Shown one piece after another: positions 48,864-59,636 of a stretch of 64,000 bases of DNA; the stretch's first letter is position 1, and each line of letters opens with the position of its first letter. Source of the stretch: Lelliottia amnigena (GTDB lineage Bacteria; Pseudomonadota; Gammaproteobacteria; Enterobacterales; Enterobacteriaceae); contig LR134135.1 in the NCBI GenBank assembly GCA_900635465.1, positions 1,116,001-1,180,000 of the forward strand. Reading direction: 5' to 3'. The notes beneath the pieces are model-generated. The model worked only from the letters and a program-made list of their open reading frames with translations. It did not search any database and was not told the origin of the DNA. A program made the position numbers and the translations under genes.

Positions 48864-49673
48864 TTAGTAGCCGACTTTATCGATGACGAACTGTTTTCCG
48901 CAGTTGCCGGGATGCGGCTGCGCGGCAAACGACGCCGCAGACAGCGGAGCGTTAATGGTCGCCGCGTTGAGGGAGAGTTGAATCTCGGTCAGATAAGCGG
49001 GGTTACCGCTGCAGGTCAACTTAACGGCTTTGACTGACGCGTCGCCCCAGCTTTTGGCGATGGCGCGATCAACGGTTTTACGGCTGACCGTTTTACCGTA
49101 GTTATCTGCCAGCAGTTTGCCCAGTTCGCTGGCTTTCACTTCCTGGTTCATACGCACCATGGTGCCAAAATAGGCATCCGGGTCAAAACCAAAGCATACG
49201 CCATGCTTGGCATATTCATAGCGTTCCAGACAAGAATTACCGCCCGCGCCGGGCATCACGCCACTCAGTTTGGCGGCGGATTCCAGCGACAGGCCGGTTT
49301 CTGCTGCCGCACATTTGCGGCTGCCTTTGGCCTCGGGCATGTTGGGAAGGGGACGCGTAGCGCAGCCAAAGCGCATCCAGCGGCGGTCGTCCACGCCGCG
49401 CGCAGAGATGGATTTTGGCAGGCTCGGCCAGAGGCCGTGAACCGTCAGGAAATCGGTTTTGGTTTTGCTCTCTTTTTGCAGACGACACTCATCAGGTTCG
49501 TTGCGATCGCGCTCGTGCATGCTCTGGCAAAATCCTGTTTGCCACGACAGGGCAAGAACATAGCGATCGAAATCGGCGTACTGGGTGGCCTGAAGTGGGG
49601 CTGATTCTGCCGAGAAAGCACACAGCGCGAGAGCCGCCGCGCTGAATCGACTGACGATATCCTTCCTGAACAT
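48864..49673 (-). CDS. rna: RNase I, periplasmic ribonuclease
   Basis: Broad-specificity periplasmic ribonuclease of the RNase T2 family, 269 residues. Signal peptide (FSAAALALCAFSAESA) to about residue 25, then the two catalytic blocks: FLTVHGLWPSLPKS and CLERYEYAKHGVCF. Cysteines are conserved relative to E. coli RNase I. ATG 49673 is the start; the longer open frame upstream has no site and would bury the signal peptide. Confidence 0.94.
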   Translation of the reverse strand: MFRKDIVSRFSAAALALCAFSAESAPLQATQYADFDRYVLALSWQTGFCQSMHERDRNEPDECRLQKESKTKTDFLTVHGLWPSLPKSISARGVDDRRWMRFGCATRPLPNMPEAKGSRKCAAAETGLSLESAAKLSGVMPGAGGNSCLERYEYAKHGVCFGFDPDAYFGTMVRMNQEVKASELGKLLADNYGKTVSRKTVDRAIAKSWGDASVKAVKLTCSGNPAYLTEIQLSLNAATINAPLSAASFAAQPHPGNCGKQFVIDKVGY

Positions 49674-49726
49674 GTGAATTCCTGATGATTTAACGCAAAT
49701 TAATTCCAGGAACTTATTAAAGCACA

Positions 49727-49747
49727 AAAAGCGCCCGCAGGCGCTTT
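49727..49747 (-). terminator. dcuC terminator
   Basis: AAAAGCGCCCGCAGGCGCTT and TT: a nine-base stem with a short loop and T tract, just after the dcuC stop on the minus strand. Confidence 0.75.
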
Positions 49748-49762
49748 TGAGAAGTGTGATGC

Positions 49763-51136
49763 TTAGCCTGCGATCGTGGCGGGAACCAGAATTTCGGTCG
49801 CGATAATCACAATCACCAGCCCCACCAGAACAGGAACGGAGGTGCGTTTCACCACTTCGAACGGAGAGATTTTCGCCATTCCCGCGACCGCCACAACCAC
49901 CCCTGAAACCGGTGAAATAGTACGGCCCAGGTTAGACGCCTGCAGCATCGGAATAGAAAGGTACGCCGGGTTAATGCCGGAAGAGTGCGCCAGTTTTGGA
50001 ATCATCTCCACGAATGCATAGAACGGGGCGTTACCGGACCCGGTGGTCATCGCCGCCAGCATGGTGAGGATCACCAGCACCAGCATCAAAATGATGCTTG
50101 CGGAACCAAACGAGGTGGCGATAGAGATCAGGCTCTGAATAAAGCCGATGGTGCTCAGACCCTGGGCAAATACGCCCGCTGCAACCAGCAGCATCACCAC
50201 GCTGGCGAAGGCATCCGCCATACCGCGATACGCCACTTCCAGACCGGAAAAGACCTTTTGCGTGTTAAAGCCGCGCACAAATTCCAGCACCGCTGCCAGC
50301 AACATACAGATCACCAGAATGGTAATGATGTGCAGCTGCGGGCCCCACTTGCCGTCAAAAATCAGTACGCCCACGATAGGGGTGAACGGCAGAATGGCGT
50401 AAAACGACGGGGCGGTGGTGGTGATTTCGCTGACGTCCAGCATCTCGTGGCTGATGTTTTCTTTTTTATCGAGATACTTCTGCCAGAAATAGTGAGCAAC
50501 CGCCATGCCGATAATCGCGGCAATAGAAATCGGCAGCGTGGTTTTAAAGGCAAAATCAATCAGCGGCATTTCAGCGGCTTTGGCGGCCAGCACCACGTCG
50601 CCTGAGGTCGGGGAGAGAATAATGGCCGCGGGAGAGGCACAAATGGCCGCAGCGGCACCCCGGCTGATCCCGACGTTCACCATCACCGGGAACAGGGTAG
50701 CCATCAGTAATACGCCCAGACCGGTCGCAGACGACACCGCCAGAGACATCAGGCAGGCGACGAAATAGGCGGCAATCATCAGGATGTACGGGGAATTAAT
50801 ATATTGCAGCGGTTTGGAGGCCAGCTTCACCACCATATCGTTGGCGCCAATATGTGTCATATACGCCGCAAAACCACACAGCATCATAATCATCATGCCG
50901 AGATCGCCACCGCGACTCATCAGCAGGATTTTAATATATTCCACAATATCCGTAGCGGAATAACCGGTGCTCTCGGCGGAGGCGGGTAATACTTTATGGC
51001 CCATTAGCGCGCTAACAATCAGCAGTACCAAACCACCGACGAATAATACTCCGGTAGCGGAATAGCCTTTTATGATGTAGCGGGCGACGCCAACAATGAC
51101 GACCACTCCCATGAGGAGTTCGATAAAGGTAAGCAT
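49763..51136 (-). CDS. dcuC: DcuC, anaerobic C4-dicarboxylate transporter
   Basis: Inner-membrane transporter of the DcuC family, 457 residues and about 12 hydrophobic segments. Motifs such as SSATGLGVLLMATLFPVMV, SPAAIILSPTSGDVVLAAKA and SNLGRTISPVSGVVVAVAGM match DcuC, which exports succinate during fumarate respiration. Its place after rna matches the E. coli rna-cit-dcuC region without the cit genes. GGGGAAACC precedes the ATG. Confidence 0.88.
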   Translation of the reverse strand: MLTFIELLMGVVVIVGVARYIIKGYSATGVLFVGGLVLLIVSALMGHKVLPASAESTGYSATDIVEYIKILLMSRGGDLGMMIMMLCGFAAYMTHIGANDMVVKLASKPLQYINSPYILMIAAYFVACLMSLAVSSATGLGVLLMATLFPVMVNVGISRGAAAAICASPAAIILSPTSGDVVLAAKAAEMPLIDFAFKTTLPISIAAIIGMAVAHYFWQKYLDKKENISHEMLDVSEITTTAPSFYAILPFTPIVGVLIFDGKWGPQLHIITILVICMLLAAVLEFVRGFNTQKVFSGLEVAYRGMADAFASVVMLLVAAGVFAQGLSTIGFIQSLISIATSFGSASIILMLVLVILTMLAAMTTGSGNAPFYAFVEMIPKLAHSSGINPAYLSIPMLQASNLGRTISPVSGVVVAVAGMAKISPFEVVKRTSVPVLVGLVIVIIATEILVPATIAG

Positions 51137-51477
51137 GGTTTCCCCTGTTAATGCGCTCCCCAGAGAGCACGGAAAATCAAAAAAATGAAGGGTGAGAATG
51201 TGCCGAATTAATGGTCAGTCATTGATGACTAAAATCAATAAAACGACTACTAAAGGAGTAATCAACGATATTTTGCCATTAGTGTGCCATTTATGTCATC
51301 ACAGTATTGACCGAATCAATCATTAACGGATGTCATCGGAATGATAACGTTTTGTTGAGGTTATTCGGTACTTTTACCCCGCAACGGATTAAGAACGTAA
51401 AACTGATTAAAATAACTTTAATTTCTGCGAAAGCTGTTCTTATACTCGCATTCCTTTTATGACCCGACGACGCGAAT
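51137..51477. other. Divergent intergenic region, dcuC / copper operon
   Basis: About 340 AT-rich bases between dcuC and the metal-efflux operon. It must hold promoters for both directions. I see short imperfect dyads (for example TTGATGACTAAAATCAA) but no clear FNR site and no CusR-like palindrome. Confidence 0.4.
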
Positions 51478-51879
51478 ATGCACGCCAGCTGGACCTATCG
51501 CCTGCGCTTCCTTAAAAAGCATCTTTTGATGTTTTTGTTAGCCTTTGGCTGGCTGGTGATCCAGAGTCAGGTAGCGATTGCTTCGCATGATTGTTCGCTG
51601 GATCCGCGCGGTGAGACCGCCGCTCTCCAGCATATGGACATGAAGGCAAAACCGCTTTCCCACGATGTCGTCAGTGCATCCCCGCTGTGTGAAAAACATT
51701 GCGTGCCGGATCAGGTGCAAAAAGATCCAGCGCAACCGCATCTGGTGGCCTTACCCGCCGTCATGACGCTCGCCCTTAACACGCCGCAATGCAGCGAAAT
51801 CGCGCATTCTGCATGGTCACTCACCCCGCCCGCCGTGGGGCCACCGGCAACGATCCGTTTTTGCCGGTTCCGGGAGTAG
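51478..51879 (+). CDS. Small exported protein at the head of the copper operon, unknown function
   Basis: A 133-residue protein with an N-terminal basic stretch and hydrophobic helix (HLLMFLLAFGWLVIQSQVAIA), so it is probably exported. The mature part is rich in Cys, His and Met (SHDCSLD, LQHMDMKAK, LCEKHCVPDQ), suggesting metal binding. I do not recognise a family. It lies 56 bases before the cusF-like gene, in the same direction, and is probably part of the operon. The ribosome-binding site is weak. Confidence 0.65.
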   Translation: MHASWTYRLRFLKKHLLMFLLAFGWLVIQSQVAIASHDCSLDPRGETAALQHMDMKAKPLSHDVVSASPLCEKHCVPDQVQKDPAQPHLVALPAVMTLALNTPQCSEIAHSAWSLTPPAVGPPATIRFCRFRE

Positions 51880-51935
51880 AAACCTGTTCATTCGTTGAAT
51901 TGATTTTTTAATTTACGTTTAACAGGAGTTTTATC

Positions 51936-52247
51936 ATGCGAGCTTTACGTGTTTTCGCGCTAATAGGCGTGCTGTTTTCCCTTTCTTCTTTTTCCGTTCA
52001 GGCCACCGAACCGTCTGCTACCGCACAGCGCTGGCAGGGGGAGGGACGCGTTCTGGAAATCTCACCACCCAAAATCATTCTTGAGCATCAGGCCATTCCC
52101 GAACTGAACTGGCCCGCGATGACCATGCCTTTCACCCTTGCGAATAGCGCTGAGACGACCTCGGTTAAGCCTGGCGATCGCGTCACGTTCACGCTTGAGC
52201 GGGCGGGCGACGGCTTTCAGATTCTCTCTCTGACGCCGCTGCACTAA
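51936..52247 (+). CDS. cusF: CusF-like periplasmic copper/silver chaperone
   Basis: A 103-residue protein: signal peptide (to about residue 23), then an OB-fold CusF domain. The metal ligands are all present with the spacing known for E. coli CusF: His51, Trp59, Met62 and Met64 (ILEHQAIPELNWPAMTMPF). It would hand Cu(I)/Ag(I) to the CusB-like adaptor. AGGAG precedes the ATG. The gene is first among the efflux components here, whereas in E. coli it follows cusC. Confidence 0.88.
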   Translation: MRALRVFALIGVLFSLSSFSVQATEPSATAQRWQGEGRVLEISPPKIILEHQAIPELNWPAMTMPFTLANSAETTSVKPGDRVTFTLERAGDGFQILSLTPLH

Positions 52248-52258
52248 GCGAGGACATC

Positions 52259-53515
52259 ATGAAAAAAACAACACTGAGCATCTGGCTCGGTGGGGTGTTG
52301 CTCGGCTTGTTAAGCTCCGCCGCTCAGGCGGAGCCATGGACGCTGGCGCAAACCCTTACCGTGGCCCAACGCTATTCTGCCGAACTTTCCGCCAGTCGTA
52401 ACGAAGCGCAGGCGCTGGATGCGATGGCGGAATCCGCAACTCAACTTCCCGATCCCAAACTGAAATTCGGCATCGAAAACGTGCCGGTTCAGGGCAGTAA
52501 CGACCAGCGATTTACCCGCGAAGGCATGACCATGCAGCGTATTGGCATCATGCAGAGTTATGTGAGTGCCGAAAAGCGCGAGCGTAAATCGCAGACTTTG
52601 CAGGCTCAGGCCCGTAGCGTGGTGGCGAAGTCTGCGACCGTTCGCGCCGCGCTTCAGCGAGATACCGCGCAGGCGTGGCTCGATTTAGCGCTTGCTCAGC
52701 AGGCACTGACAACGGCTCACAAACGCGTAAGCGAAACTGAGCGCCAGCAGGGCGTGCAGAAGGCGAGCGTAGCGGCAGGCAGCACCACGCCCGACAGCGT
52801 GTTGTCGCTCCAGATGACGCTGAGCGCGATGCGTGACAGCGTGACGCTGGCGAACCGGGATGTGCAGTTGGCGCAAAGCCGTCTGTTTCAGTTGACCGGC
52901 CAGGCGATAACCGAGGTGCAAGGCCCGTTGCCGCGCTATCAGCGGTTACCGGCGGATGAAAAAACGCTGGCCGACGCGATTGTCCGGCATCCTGAAGTTG
53001 AGGCCGCGCTGCGCGAGTCAGAAACGGCGAAAGCCCGCTCGGCACAGTCGGCTGTTGCAGCTATTCCCGACGTGGATGTGGAAGTGTTCTATTCCCATCG
53101 CGCCGAAGGGTATGACGATATGGCCGGGGTCATGTTTACCGTCGATCTGCCGCTGTTTCAGTCGCGTCGACAGGATAAAGATTATGCCGCTGACGTGTCG
53201 CGCTCGATGCAGGCGGTGGATCAGCTGACGTTGATTCAACGTGAACATCTGGCCCAGGTGCAGTCGCTGGTGGCGCAGTATCAGGCTGCGCAAACGCTGT
53301 GGTTACGCCAGCGCGATGGCATTTTACCGTTGCAGTCCGCGCGGCTGAACGTGCTCGCCGCTCAGTACCGCTCCGGACAGTCGGCGCTGTCCGCGTTGCT
53401 CGAGGCGCGTCGCAGCGTGCTGGATACCGAACTGGCCGTAAATCAGGCCGAGCGTGAAATGGCGCGAACCTGGGCAGCGATTCAATGGCTGATCCCACAG
53501 GAAATCACACAATGA
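52259..53515 (+). CDS. cusC: CusC-like outer-membrane efflux protein (TolC family)
   Basis: TolC-family outer-membrane factor of 418 residues with a signal peptide ending AAQA near residue 24 and two repeated long coiled-coil halves (e.g. EAQALDAMAESATQLPDPKL and QAQARSVVAKSATVRAALQR). Unlike E. coli CusC it shows no lipobox cysteine. It would form the outer channel of the tripartite pump. It starts 11 bases after cusF and overlaps cusB by four bases. Confidence 0.82.
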   Translation: MKKTTLSIWLGGVLLGLLSSAAQAEPWTLAQTLTVAQRYSAELSASRNEAQALDAMAESATQLPDPKLKFGIENVPVQGSNDQRFTREGMTMQRIGIMQSYVSAEKRERKSQTLQAQARSVVAKSATVRAALQRDTAQAWLDLALAQQALTTAHKRVSETERQQGVQKASVAAGSTTPDSVLSLQMTLSAMRDSVTLANRDVQLAQSRLFQLTGQAITEVQGPLPRYQRLPADEKTLADAIVRHPEVEAALRESETAKARSAQSAVAAIPDVDVEVFYSHRAEGYDDMAGVMFTVDLPLFQSRRQDKDYAADVSRSMQAVDQLTLIQREHLAQVQSLVAQYQAAQTLWLRQRDGILPLQSARLNVLAAQYRSGQSALSALLEARRSVLDTELAVNQAEREMARTWAAIQWLIPQEITQ

Positions 53516-54717
53516 AAACAACAACGTTAACCGCTGTGGCGCTCGCCGTACTGCTTGCTGCTGGCGGGGGATATTTTTTTGGGCAGCGCCAGTCGCATAC
53601 CGCACCTGAAATTGTGAAAAAGGCGGAGCGCAACGTGCTCTATTGGTACGACCCGATGATGCCCGGCCAGCGTTTTGATAAGCCGGGTAAATCCCCGTTT
53701 ATGGACATGGAGTTGGTGGCGCGTTATGCCGACGAAGAGAAAGCGGCGACGGGCGTGGGAGTGAGCGCTCAACAGCAGCAAAATCTCGGGATGAAAACCG
53801 CCAAAGTGCAGATGCGTCAGCTTACGCAGCCGTTTACGGCATTTGCGACCGTGTCTCTCAATGAGAGAACGCTCACGACGCTCCCTGCGCCTACCGCCGG
53901 CGTGATTGCAAAACTGTACGTGCGTGCCGAGCAACAGCAGGTCAAGGCCGGTGACGCGCTGGCAGAGATCTGGGTTCCGCAGTGGACGACCGCGCAGCAG
54001 GAGTTTCTGGCCGTCCGTCAGCTTGGCGATGCGATGTTAACCCGCGCCGCGCGGGAGAGGCTGGCGCTCCAGTTTATGCCGGAAGAGACGATTCGCGCGC
54101 TGGAGCGCAGTGGAAAACCGCAAACCCGATTAACCCTGAGGTCGGAACAATCAGGGTATGTGGCAAAGCTGAACGTCCGGGAGGGCGCGCAGGTGGCGGC
54201 TACTGCACCGGTGTTTGATATGGCGTCGTTGGACAGCGTCTGGCTGGTGGTCGATTACCCGCAAACGCAGGCGCAAGCGCTCACGGTGGGCAGCGAAATG
54301 ATTGCGACGTCAGAAAGCTTTCCAGGCCAGCGCTTTCACGGCACCGTCAGCGAGCTGTTGCCGCAGATGGATACTGCCACGCGTACCCTCAAGGCTCGAA
54401 TTGTGATGGACAATCCGCAACACACGCTCAAGCCGGGGATGTTCCTGAACGTCGTTCGCGCAGAGCAAAAACCGGGGGCGTCGGTGCTGGCGGTACCGGA
54501 GGAGTCGGTGATTAATAGCGGGGAATCGCAGCGTTTACTGCTGGCAACCGGCGAGGGCTTTTTCCATCCGGTGAATGTCACAACGGGCGTGAGCGCCGAT
54601 GGCTGGACGGAGATTGTCTCTGGGGTGCAGGCGGGTGACACCGTGGTGACGTCGGGGCAATTCCTGATCGACTCGGAAGCCAGTCTGCGTAGCGCCCTGC
54701 CGGAGGTGACAAAATGA
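53512..54717 (+). CDS. cusB: CusB-like periplasmic adaptor (membrane fusion protein)
   Basis: Membrane-fusion protein of 401 residues with one N-terminal anchor. A heavy-metal-binding segment, [13 protein letters not shown]...SPFMDMELV (44-69), with several Met residues, is followed by the lipoyl-like and beta-barrel domains ([20 protein letters not shown] and [16 protein letters not shown]). This arrangement is typical of CusB. ATG 53512 overlaps the cusC stop, and its own stop overlaps the cusA ATG. Confidence 0.9.
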   Translation: MKTTTLTAVALAVLLAAGGGYFFGQRQSHTAPEIVKKAERNVLYWYDPMMPGQRFDKPGKSPFMDMELVARYADEEKAATGVGVSAQQQQNLGMKTAKVQMRQLTQPFTAFATVSLNERTLTTLPAPTAGVIAKLYVRAEQQQVKAGDALAEIWVPQWTTAQQEFLAVRQLGDAMLTRAARERLALQFMPEETIRALERSGKPQTRLTLRSEQSGYVAKLNVREGAQVAATAPVFDMASLDSVWLVVDYPQTQAQALTVGSEMIATSESFPGQRFHGTVSELLPQMDTATRTLKARIVMDNPQHTLKPGMFLNVVRAEQKPGASVLAVPEESVINSGESQRLLLATGEGFFHPVNVTTGVSADGWTEIVSGVQAGDTVVTSGQFLIDSEASLRSALPEVTK

Positions 54718-57700
54718 TCGCCGCCGTCATTCGCGCTTCGTTACGTAACCGTCTGCTGGTGATTCTGGCGGCCTGTGTGATGGCGGGCTGGGGCTGGTGG
54801 GCGGTGCAACGCGCACCGCTGGATGCATTACCCGACCTGTCGGATGTGCAAGTTATCGTCAAAGCCAGTTATCCGGGCAAAGCACCGCAGGTGATTGAGG
54901 ATCAGGTGACCTGGCCGCTGACCACGTCGATGCTGTCGGTGCCTGGCGCCAAAACCGTGCGAGGTTTTTCGATGTTTGGCGATGCCTATGTGTATGTGCT
55001 GTTTGAAGATGGCACGGATCTCTACTGGGCGCGCTCACGGGTGCTGGAGTATTTAAGCCAGGTGCAGTCGCAATTACCGGCGGGGGTGAAAGCCTCTCTG
55101 GGACCGGATGCGACGGGCGTGGGCTGGATCTATGAGTACGCGCTCGTCGATCGCACGGGCAAACACAGCCTTGCCGATTTACGCGCACTTCAGGACTGGA
55201 CGCTCAAGTTTGAGCTGAAGACGGTGCCGAATGTCTCGGAAATTGCCAGCATCGGCGGAATGGTGCGCCAGTATCAGATTGTGGTCGCTCCCGAGAAAAT
55301 GCGCGCGCTGAATATTACGCACGGGCAGATCGTGAGCGCGGTACAGGCGGCAAACAAGGAGAGCGGCGGCGCGTTGCTGGAGAAGGGTGAAGCGGAATAT
55401 ATGGTGCGTACCACCGGTTATCTGCGCACGCTGGATGATTTCAGGAACGTGGTGATCGCCACGCGCGACGGGATCCCTGTCTTGTTAAAAGACGTGGCGA
55501 CGGTCGGCCTGGGGCCGGAAATCCGTCGGGGTGTGGCGGAGCTTAACGGTGAGGGCGAAGTTGTGGGCGGCGTGGTGGTGATGCGTTACGGGCAGAACGC
55601 GCTTGAAACGCTTCACGCCGTGAAGGAAAAGCTCAGTGCGCTGCAAAAAACGCTGCCAGAAGGGGTGGAGATTGTCCCGGTCTACGACCGATCGAAGCTG
55701 ATTGAGGAGTCGGTCAAAACGCTCACCCATAAGTTGCTGGAGGAGTTTGCCGTCGTCGTTTTGGTGTGTGCGCTGTTCCTCTTTCACTTCCGTTCGGCGC
55801 TGGTGGCGATCGTTTCCTTGCCATTAGGAATTTTGGGCGCGTTTGTCGTGATGCACTATCAGGGCATCAACGCCAATATTATGTCGCTGGGCGGGATTGC
55901 CATTGCCATCGGGGCGATGGTGGATGCCGCGATCGTGATGATCGAAAACATGCACAAAGTGCTGGAGCAGTGGCGTCATACTCACCCTGCTGAAGAACCG
56001 ACATCAGCGGACTATTGGCGTCTGGCGGAGCGCGCGGCGGTAGAAGTGGGACCTGCGCTGTTTTGCAGTCTGCTGATTATTACGCTGTCGTTTATTCCGG
56101 TATTTTCCCTTGAAGCCCAGGAAGGGCGGATGTTTTCACCACTGGCCTTTACTAAAACGTGGGCGATGGCCATGGCCGCGGGGCTTGGCATTACGCTCAT
56201 TCCAGTGCTGATGGGCTATTTTATCCGGGGCAAAATCCCTGATGAAAAAGCCAACCCGATTAACCGTTTTTTGATTCGGCTTTATGAACCGCTGCTGGAT
56301 AAAGTGTTGGCGTTTCCAAAAACCACGCTGACGCTGGCATTGCTGCTTTTACTGGTGACGCTGTGGCCGCTGAGTCGTCTTGGCAGTGAATTTATGCCCC
56401 CGCTGGACGAGGGCGATCTGCTGTATATGCCGTCCACGCTGCCGGGAATCTCGGCGCGCGAAGCCAGCCGTTTGCTGCAACAAACGGATCGGTTAATTAA
56501 AAGCGTGCCGGAAGTGGCGAGCGTGTTTGGTAAAGCTGGACGGGCGGACTCAGCGACCGATCCTGCGCCGCTCACAATGCTGGAAACAACGATCCACTTT
56601 ACACCGCGCGATCAATGGCGGCCGGGAATGACGCCAGCAAAATTGGTCGAAGAACTAGACAAAGTCGTCTCAATACCGGGGATCGCGAACGTGTGGGTAC
56701 CGCCGATTCGCAATCGCCTCGATATGCTGGCGACGGGCATTAAAAGTCCGGTGGGGATTAAGGTGAACGGCAGCAATATTGCCGATATTGAACGCGTTGC
56801 TGCACAGATTGAACAGATTGTGAAACAGGTGCCAGGCGTGACGTCCGCGCTGGCGGAACGGCTGGCGGGTGGGCGCTACGTGGATATCCGTATCGACAGG
56901 CAAAAAGCCGCACGGTATGGCGTGTCGGTTGATGAACTTCAAGGGATGGTCTCCACTTTGATTGGCGGTGACAATATCGGTGAAGTCCTTCAGGGCCGAG
57001 AGCGTTACCCCATCAATGTGCGCTATCCCCGCGACGTTCGCGATAGTGTCGATAAGCTCCAGATGTTACCTGTTATCACCGCGAATGGGAGCCAGATTGC
57101 ACTAGGTGAACTGGCGGATATCGTCGTCACTCAAGGTCCGCCGATGCTGAAAAGTGAAAATGCGCGGCTCTCAAACTGGATTTATGTGGATCTGCGTGGA
57201 CGCGACTTAAAGTCAGCGGTAATTGAGATGCAGCAGCGGGTCGCGGAGAACGTCACGCTGCCGCAGGGCGTCTCGCTATCGTGGTCCGGGCAATTTGAAT
57301 ATCTGGAGCGTGCCACAGAGAAACTGAAAATAGTGCTCCCAATAACCTTAATGATTATCTTTATTCTTTTGTGGCTGACCTTTAAACGCATTTCGGATGT
57401 CTTATTAATAATGGGGACATTACCCTTTGCGCTTATCGGCGGCGTGTGGTTGCTTTGGCTGCTGGGATATAATCTTTCCGTTGCGGGTGCCGTCGGCTTT
57501 ATAGCCCTTGCCGGTGTTGCTGCCGAGTTTGGCGTTATTATGGTGCTGTATCTTAATCAGGCGCTTGATAAATATCGTCAGCAAGAACCTGATGGTGGAA
57601 ACAGCATGTTAATGCGCGCGATCCATGAAGGCGCAGTCCTTCGCGTTCGTCCCAAGGTGATGACCGTTGCGACGATTATGGCGGGGTTACTGCCGATTAT

Positions 57701-57830
57701 GTGGGGCGGAGGCAGCGGTTCCGAGGTCATGCAGCGCATCGCTGCGCCGATGATAGGGGGGATGGTCACTGCGCCATTATTGTCGATGTTAGTTATTCCC
57801 GCATTGTATAAATTGTTGCATAAACGTTAG
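54714..57830 (+). CDS. cusA: CusA-like RND copper/silver efflux pump
   Basis: Heavy-metal RND transporter of 1038 residues with 12 transmembrane helices. Helix 4 has the proton-relay segment [20 protein letters not shown]; the family motifs [15 protein letters not shown] and [20 protein letters not shown] are present. Methionines in APLTMLET and [13 protein letters not shown] correspond to the Cu(I)/Ag(I) three-methionine site of E. coli CusA, which favours monovalent copper/silver over zinc or cobalt. No frameshift is seen across 3.1 kb. The gene ends the operon. Confidence 0.92.
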   Translation: MIAAVIRASLRNRLLVILAACVMAGWGWWAVQRAPLDALPDLSDVQVIVKASYPGKAPQVIEDQVTWPLTTSMLSVPGAKTVRGFSMFGDAYVYVLFEDGTDLYWARSRVLEYLSQVQSQLPAGVKASLGPDATGVGWIYEYALVDRTGKHSLADLRALQDWTLKFELKTVPNVSEIASIGGMVRQYQIVVAPEKMRALNITHGQIVSAVQAANKESGGALLEKGEAEYMVRTTGYLRTLDDFRNVVIATRDGIPVLLKDVATVGLGPEIRRGVAELNGEGEVVGGVVVMRYGQNALETLHAVKEKLSALQKTLPEGVEIVPVYDRSKLIEESVKTLTHKLLEEFAVVVLVCALFLFHFRSALVAIVSLPLGILGAFVVMHYQGINANIMSLGGIAIAIGAMVDAAIVMIENMHKVLEQWRHTHPAEEPTSADYWRLAERAAVEVGPALFCSLLIITLSFIPVFSLEAQEGRMFSPLAFTKTWAMAMAAGLGITLIPVLMGYFIRGKIPDEKANPINRFLIRLYEPLLDKVLAFPKTTLTLALLLLLVTLWPLSRLGSEFMPPLDEGDLLYMPSTLPGISAREASRLLQQTDRLIKSVPEVASVFGKAGRADSATDPAPLTMLETTIHFTPRDQWRPGMTPAKLVEELDKVVSIPGIANVWVPPIRNRLDMLATGIKSPVGIKVNGSNIADIERVAAQIEQIVKQVPGVTSALAERLAGGRYVDIRIDRQKAARYGVSVDELQGMVSTLIGGDNIGEVLQGRERYPINVRYPRDVRDSVDKLQMLPVITANGSQIALGELADIVVTQGPPMLKSENARLSNWIYVDLRGRDLKSAVIEMQQRVAENVTLPQGVSLSWSGQFEYLERATEKLKIVLPITLMIIFILLWLTFKRISDVLLIMGTLPFALIGGVWLLWLLGYNLSVAGAVGFIALAGVAAEFGVIMVLYLNQALDKYRQQEPDGGNSMLMRAIHEGAVLRVRPKVMTVATIMAGLLPIMWGGGSGSEVMQRIAAPMIGGMVTAPLLSMLVIPALYKLLHKR

Positions 57831-57991
57831 GTAATGTATGCGCCTTGCTTATTTCAAGGCGCATCGTTGCGTTCTGTAGGACTATTCCCATTTTGTAACT
57901 TAATAATTCGGATTTTCTCCAATGTCGTTATGGTTTCATTCAATTAAAGTTTGTTAAAATTCTGCCGAATACTAAAAATGGTAAATGTATT

Positions 57992-58567
57992 GTGACGGTA
58001 AAAAATAATATTTATGTGTTTGTGTTGTTTATTTTTGCACAGCTTGCGCTTTTGACTTCGGCAGTCGCGGATGAGACTACATCGCATAAAGGGGGGTTCT
58101 CGACCTTCATCGACAACGTAACGCAGACATGGAATGAGCCAGAGCATTACGATCTGTATGTGCCGGCTATAACGTGGCATGCCCGTTTTGCGTACGACAA
58201 AGAGAAAACGGACCGTTACAACGAGCGCCCATGGGGTTCGGGTTTTGGTCAGTCACGCTGGGACGACAAAGGCAACTGGCACGGTTTGTATCTGATGGCG
58301 TTTAAAGATTCCTATAACAAATGGGAACCTATCGGCGGCTATGGCTGGGAGAAAACCTGGCGTCCGCTGGCAGATGATAATTTCCATTTGGGTCTGGGGT
58401 ACACGGCAGGCTTTACGGCGCGTGATAACTGGAAATACATCCCCATCCCGGTGCTGTTACCACTGGCGTCAATCGGCTACGGCCCGGCGACCTTCCAGAT
58501 GACCTACATTCCTGGAACGTATAACAACGGAAACGTGTATTTCGCCTGGATGCGCTTCCAGTTTTAA
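57992..58567 (+). CDS. pagP: PagP, lipid A palmitoyltransferase
   Basis: Outer-membrane enzyme that moves palmitate from a phospholipid to lipid A. 191 residues, GTG start, signal peptide to about residue 26 (...SAVA|DETT), then an eight-strand barrel ending FAWMRFQF. The active-site residues are the His in PEHYDLYVP and the Asp-Ser pair in [10 protein letters not shown]. PhoPQ control is known in relatives, but I could not see a convincing PhoP box. Confidence 0.94.
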   Translation: MTVKNNIYVFVLFIFAQLALLTSAVADETTSHKGGFSTFIDNVTQTWNEPEHYDLYVPAITWHARFAYDKEKTDRYNERPWGSGFGQSRWDDKGNWHGLYLMAFKDSYNKWEPIGGYGWEKTWRPLADDNFHLGLGYTAGFTARDNWKYIPIPVLLPLASIGYGPATFQMTYIPGTYNNGNVYFAWMRFQF

Positions 58568-58758
58568 CTGAAAATTGTCCGCAAATTGGTGTAAAAACAG
58601 ACCAGTTTTGAGGGGATTAAGGACAAATCGCCAGTCGATAAAATTAACGCGACTTTTGTCACTTTTTAGCAAAGAACCTCTGGACAAAACGCGTCACAAT
58701 TGTTGTACTGATACCCGACACAGCATTTGTGTCCATTTTTCATGCAAAGGTAATTTTG

Positions 58759-58968
58759 ATGTCTAAGATTAAAGGTAACGTTAAGTGGTTTAATGAATCC
58801 AAAGGATTCGGTTTCATTACTCCGGAAGATGGCAGCAAAGATGTGTTCGTTCACTTCTCTGCAATCCAGACTAATGGTTTCAAAACCCTGGCTGAAGGCC
58901 AGCGCGTTGAGTTCGAAATCACTAACGGTGCCAAAGGTCCTTCTGCTGCTAACGTAACTGCTCTGTAA
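58759..58968 (+). CDS. cspE: CspE, cold-shock-family RNA chaperone
   Basis: A 69-residue cold-shock domain protein: [20 protein letters not shown] contains RNP1, and [10 protein letters not shown] contains RNP2. It is almost identical to E. coli CspE, which binds single-stranded nucleic acid and melts terminator hairpins. ATG 58759 is chosen from family alignment. A long 5' leader and a strong terminator flank it. Confidence 0.96.
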   Translation: MSKIKGNVKWFNESKGFGFITPEDGSKDVFVHFSAIQTNGFKTLAEGQRVEFEITNGAKGPSAANVTAL

Positions 58969-58994
58969 TTCAGACAGGTCAGCAAGAACTTCAA

Positions 58995-59020
58995 AACCCG
59001 CTCAATGAGCGGGTTTTTTT
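58995..59020 (+). terminator. cspE terminator
   Basis: AACCCGCTCAATGAGCGGGT followed by seven T; a perfect stem of CCCGCTC/GAGCGGG around a short AAT loop. Confidence 0.85.
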
Positions 59021-59029
59021 TGCGTGGAA

Positions 59030-59116
59030 TCAGCTAAATAAATATAATCTAAGAAAACTGGCGACGATCGCTACGCTCAGTAATACCATTCCCGCGCTCA
59101 TTAAATTCTCTTTCAT
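59030..59116 (-). CDS. Small membrane protein of 28 residues
   Basis: From ATG 59116, with GAGGGTG ten bases upstream, an intact frame encodes KENLMSAGMVLLSVAIVASF then LRLYLFS. It is one hydrophobic helix with a charged N-terminus and a C-terminal Arg, typical of small enteric membrane proteins. It lies between cspE and crcB, on the minus strand. I do not recognise a name. Confidence 0.5.
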   Translation of the reverse strand: MKENLMSAGMVLLSVAIVASFLRLYLFS

Positions 59117-59187
59117 GCCATCACCCTCAATCAGTATTGCGACAAGAGTGACAGAGAAAAATTAAGCCAACATTAACGCCAGGGTGT

Positions 59188-59571
59188 TTACTGCGCGCTT
59201 ACGGCAGAAAATAACCAAAATGCGAGCGCGGTCATCGCGAACGATCCCAGCATATTGACGGCAATGTTACCCAGCGCCCAGTTTATGCGCCCATCCTGCA
59301 ACAGAAAGACCACTTCGGCAGAAAAGGTTGAAAAGGTCGTCAGCCCTCCGCAGAATCCAGTGGTAACCAGCAGTTTCCACATCGGGTCAATGTGAGTCAT
59401 TCGGTTAAACCATGCCAGCCCCATCCCAATGATAAAGGCACCTATCAGGTTCGCGGTAAGCGTCCCCAATGGAATGACCTGGTGCATAGGGTTAAAGCGC
59501 ATGCTGAGAAACCATCGCGCAACGCTACCTGTGCCACCACCAATAAAAACCGCTAAAAGGAGTTGTAACAC
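59188..59571 (-). CDS. crcB: CrcB, fluoride channel
   Basis: Fluc-family fluoride channel of 127 residues with four hydrophobic segments and the signature [26 protein letters not shown], and [18 protein letters not shown] 59571 (MLQLLLAVF in the family) is preferred; a TTG two codons upstream is also open. It works as a dimer that lets fluoride out of the cell. I saw no fluoride riboswitch upstream. Confidence 0.94.
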   Translation of the reverse strand: MLQLLLAVFIGGGTGSVARWFLSMRFNPMHQVIPLGTLTANLIGAFIIGMGLAWFNRMTHIDPMWKLLVTTGFCGGLTTFSTFSAEVVFLLQDGRINWALGNIAVNMLGSFAMTALAFWLFSAVSAQ

Positions 59572-59636
59572 GCTCAAATCCTGCTATTTGATGTAGTAAG
59601 GGCCAAGTGTAGCGCTGATTAACGTTGGAGATAAAT

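Noticed and set aside
59572..59636. Fluoride riboswitch ahead of crcB
   Set aside because: The short gap between crcB and ybeM shows no sequence resembling the fluoride aptamer.
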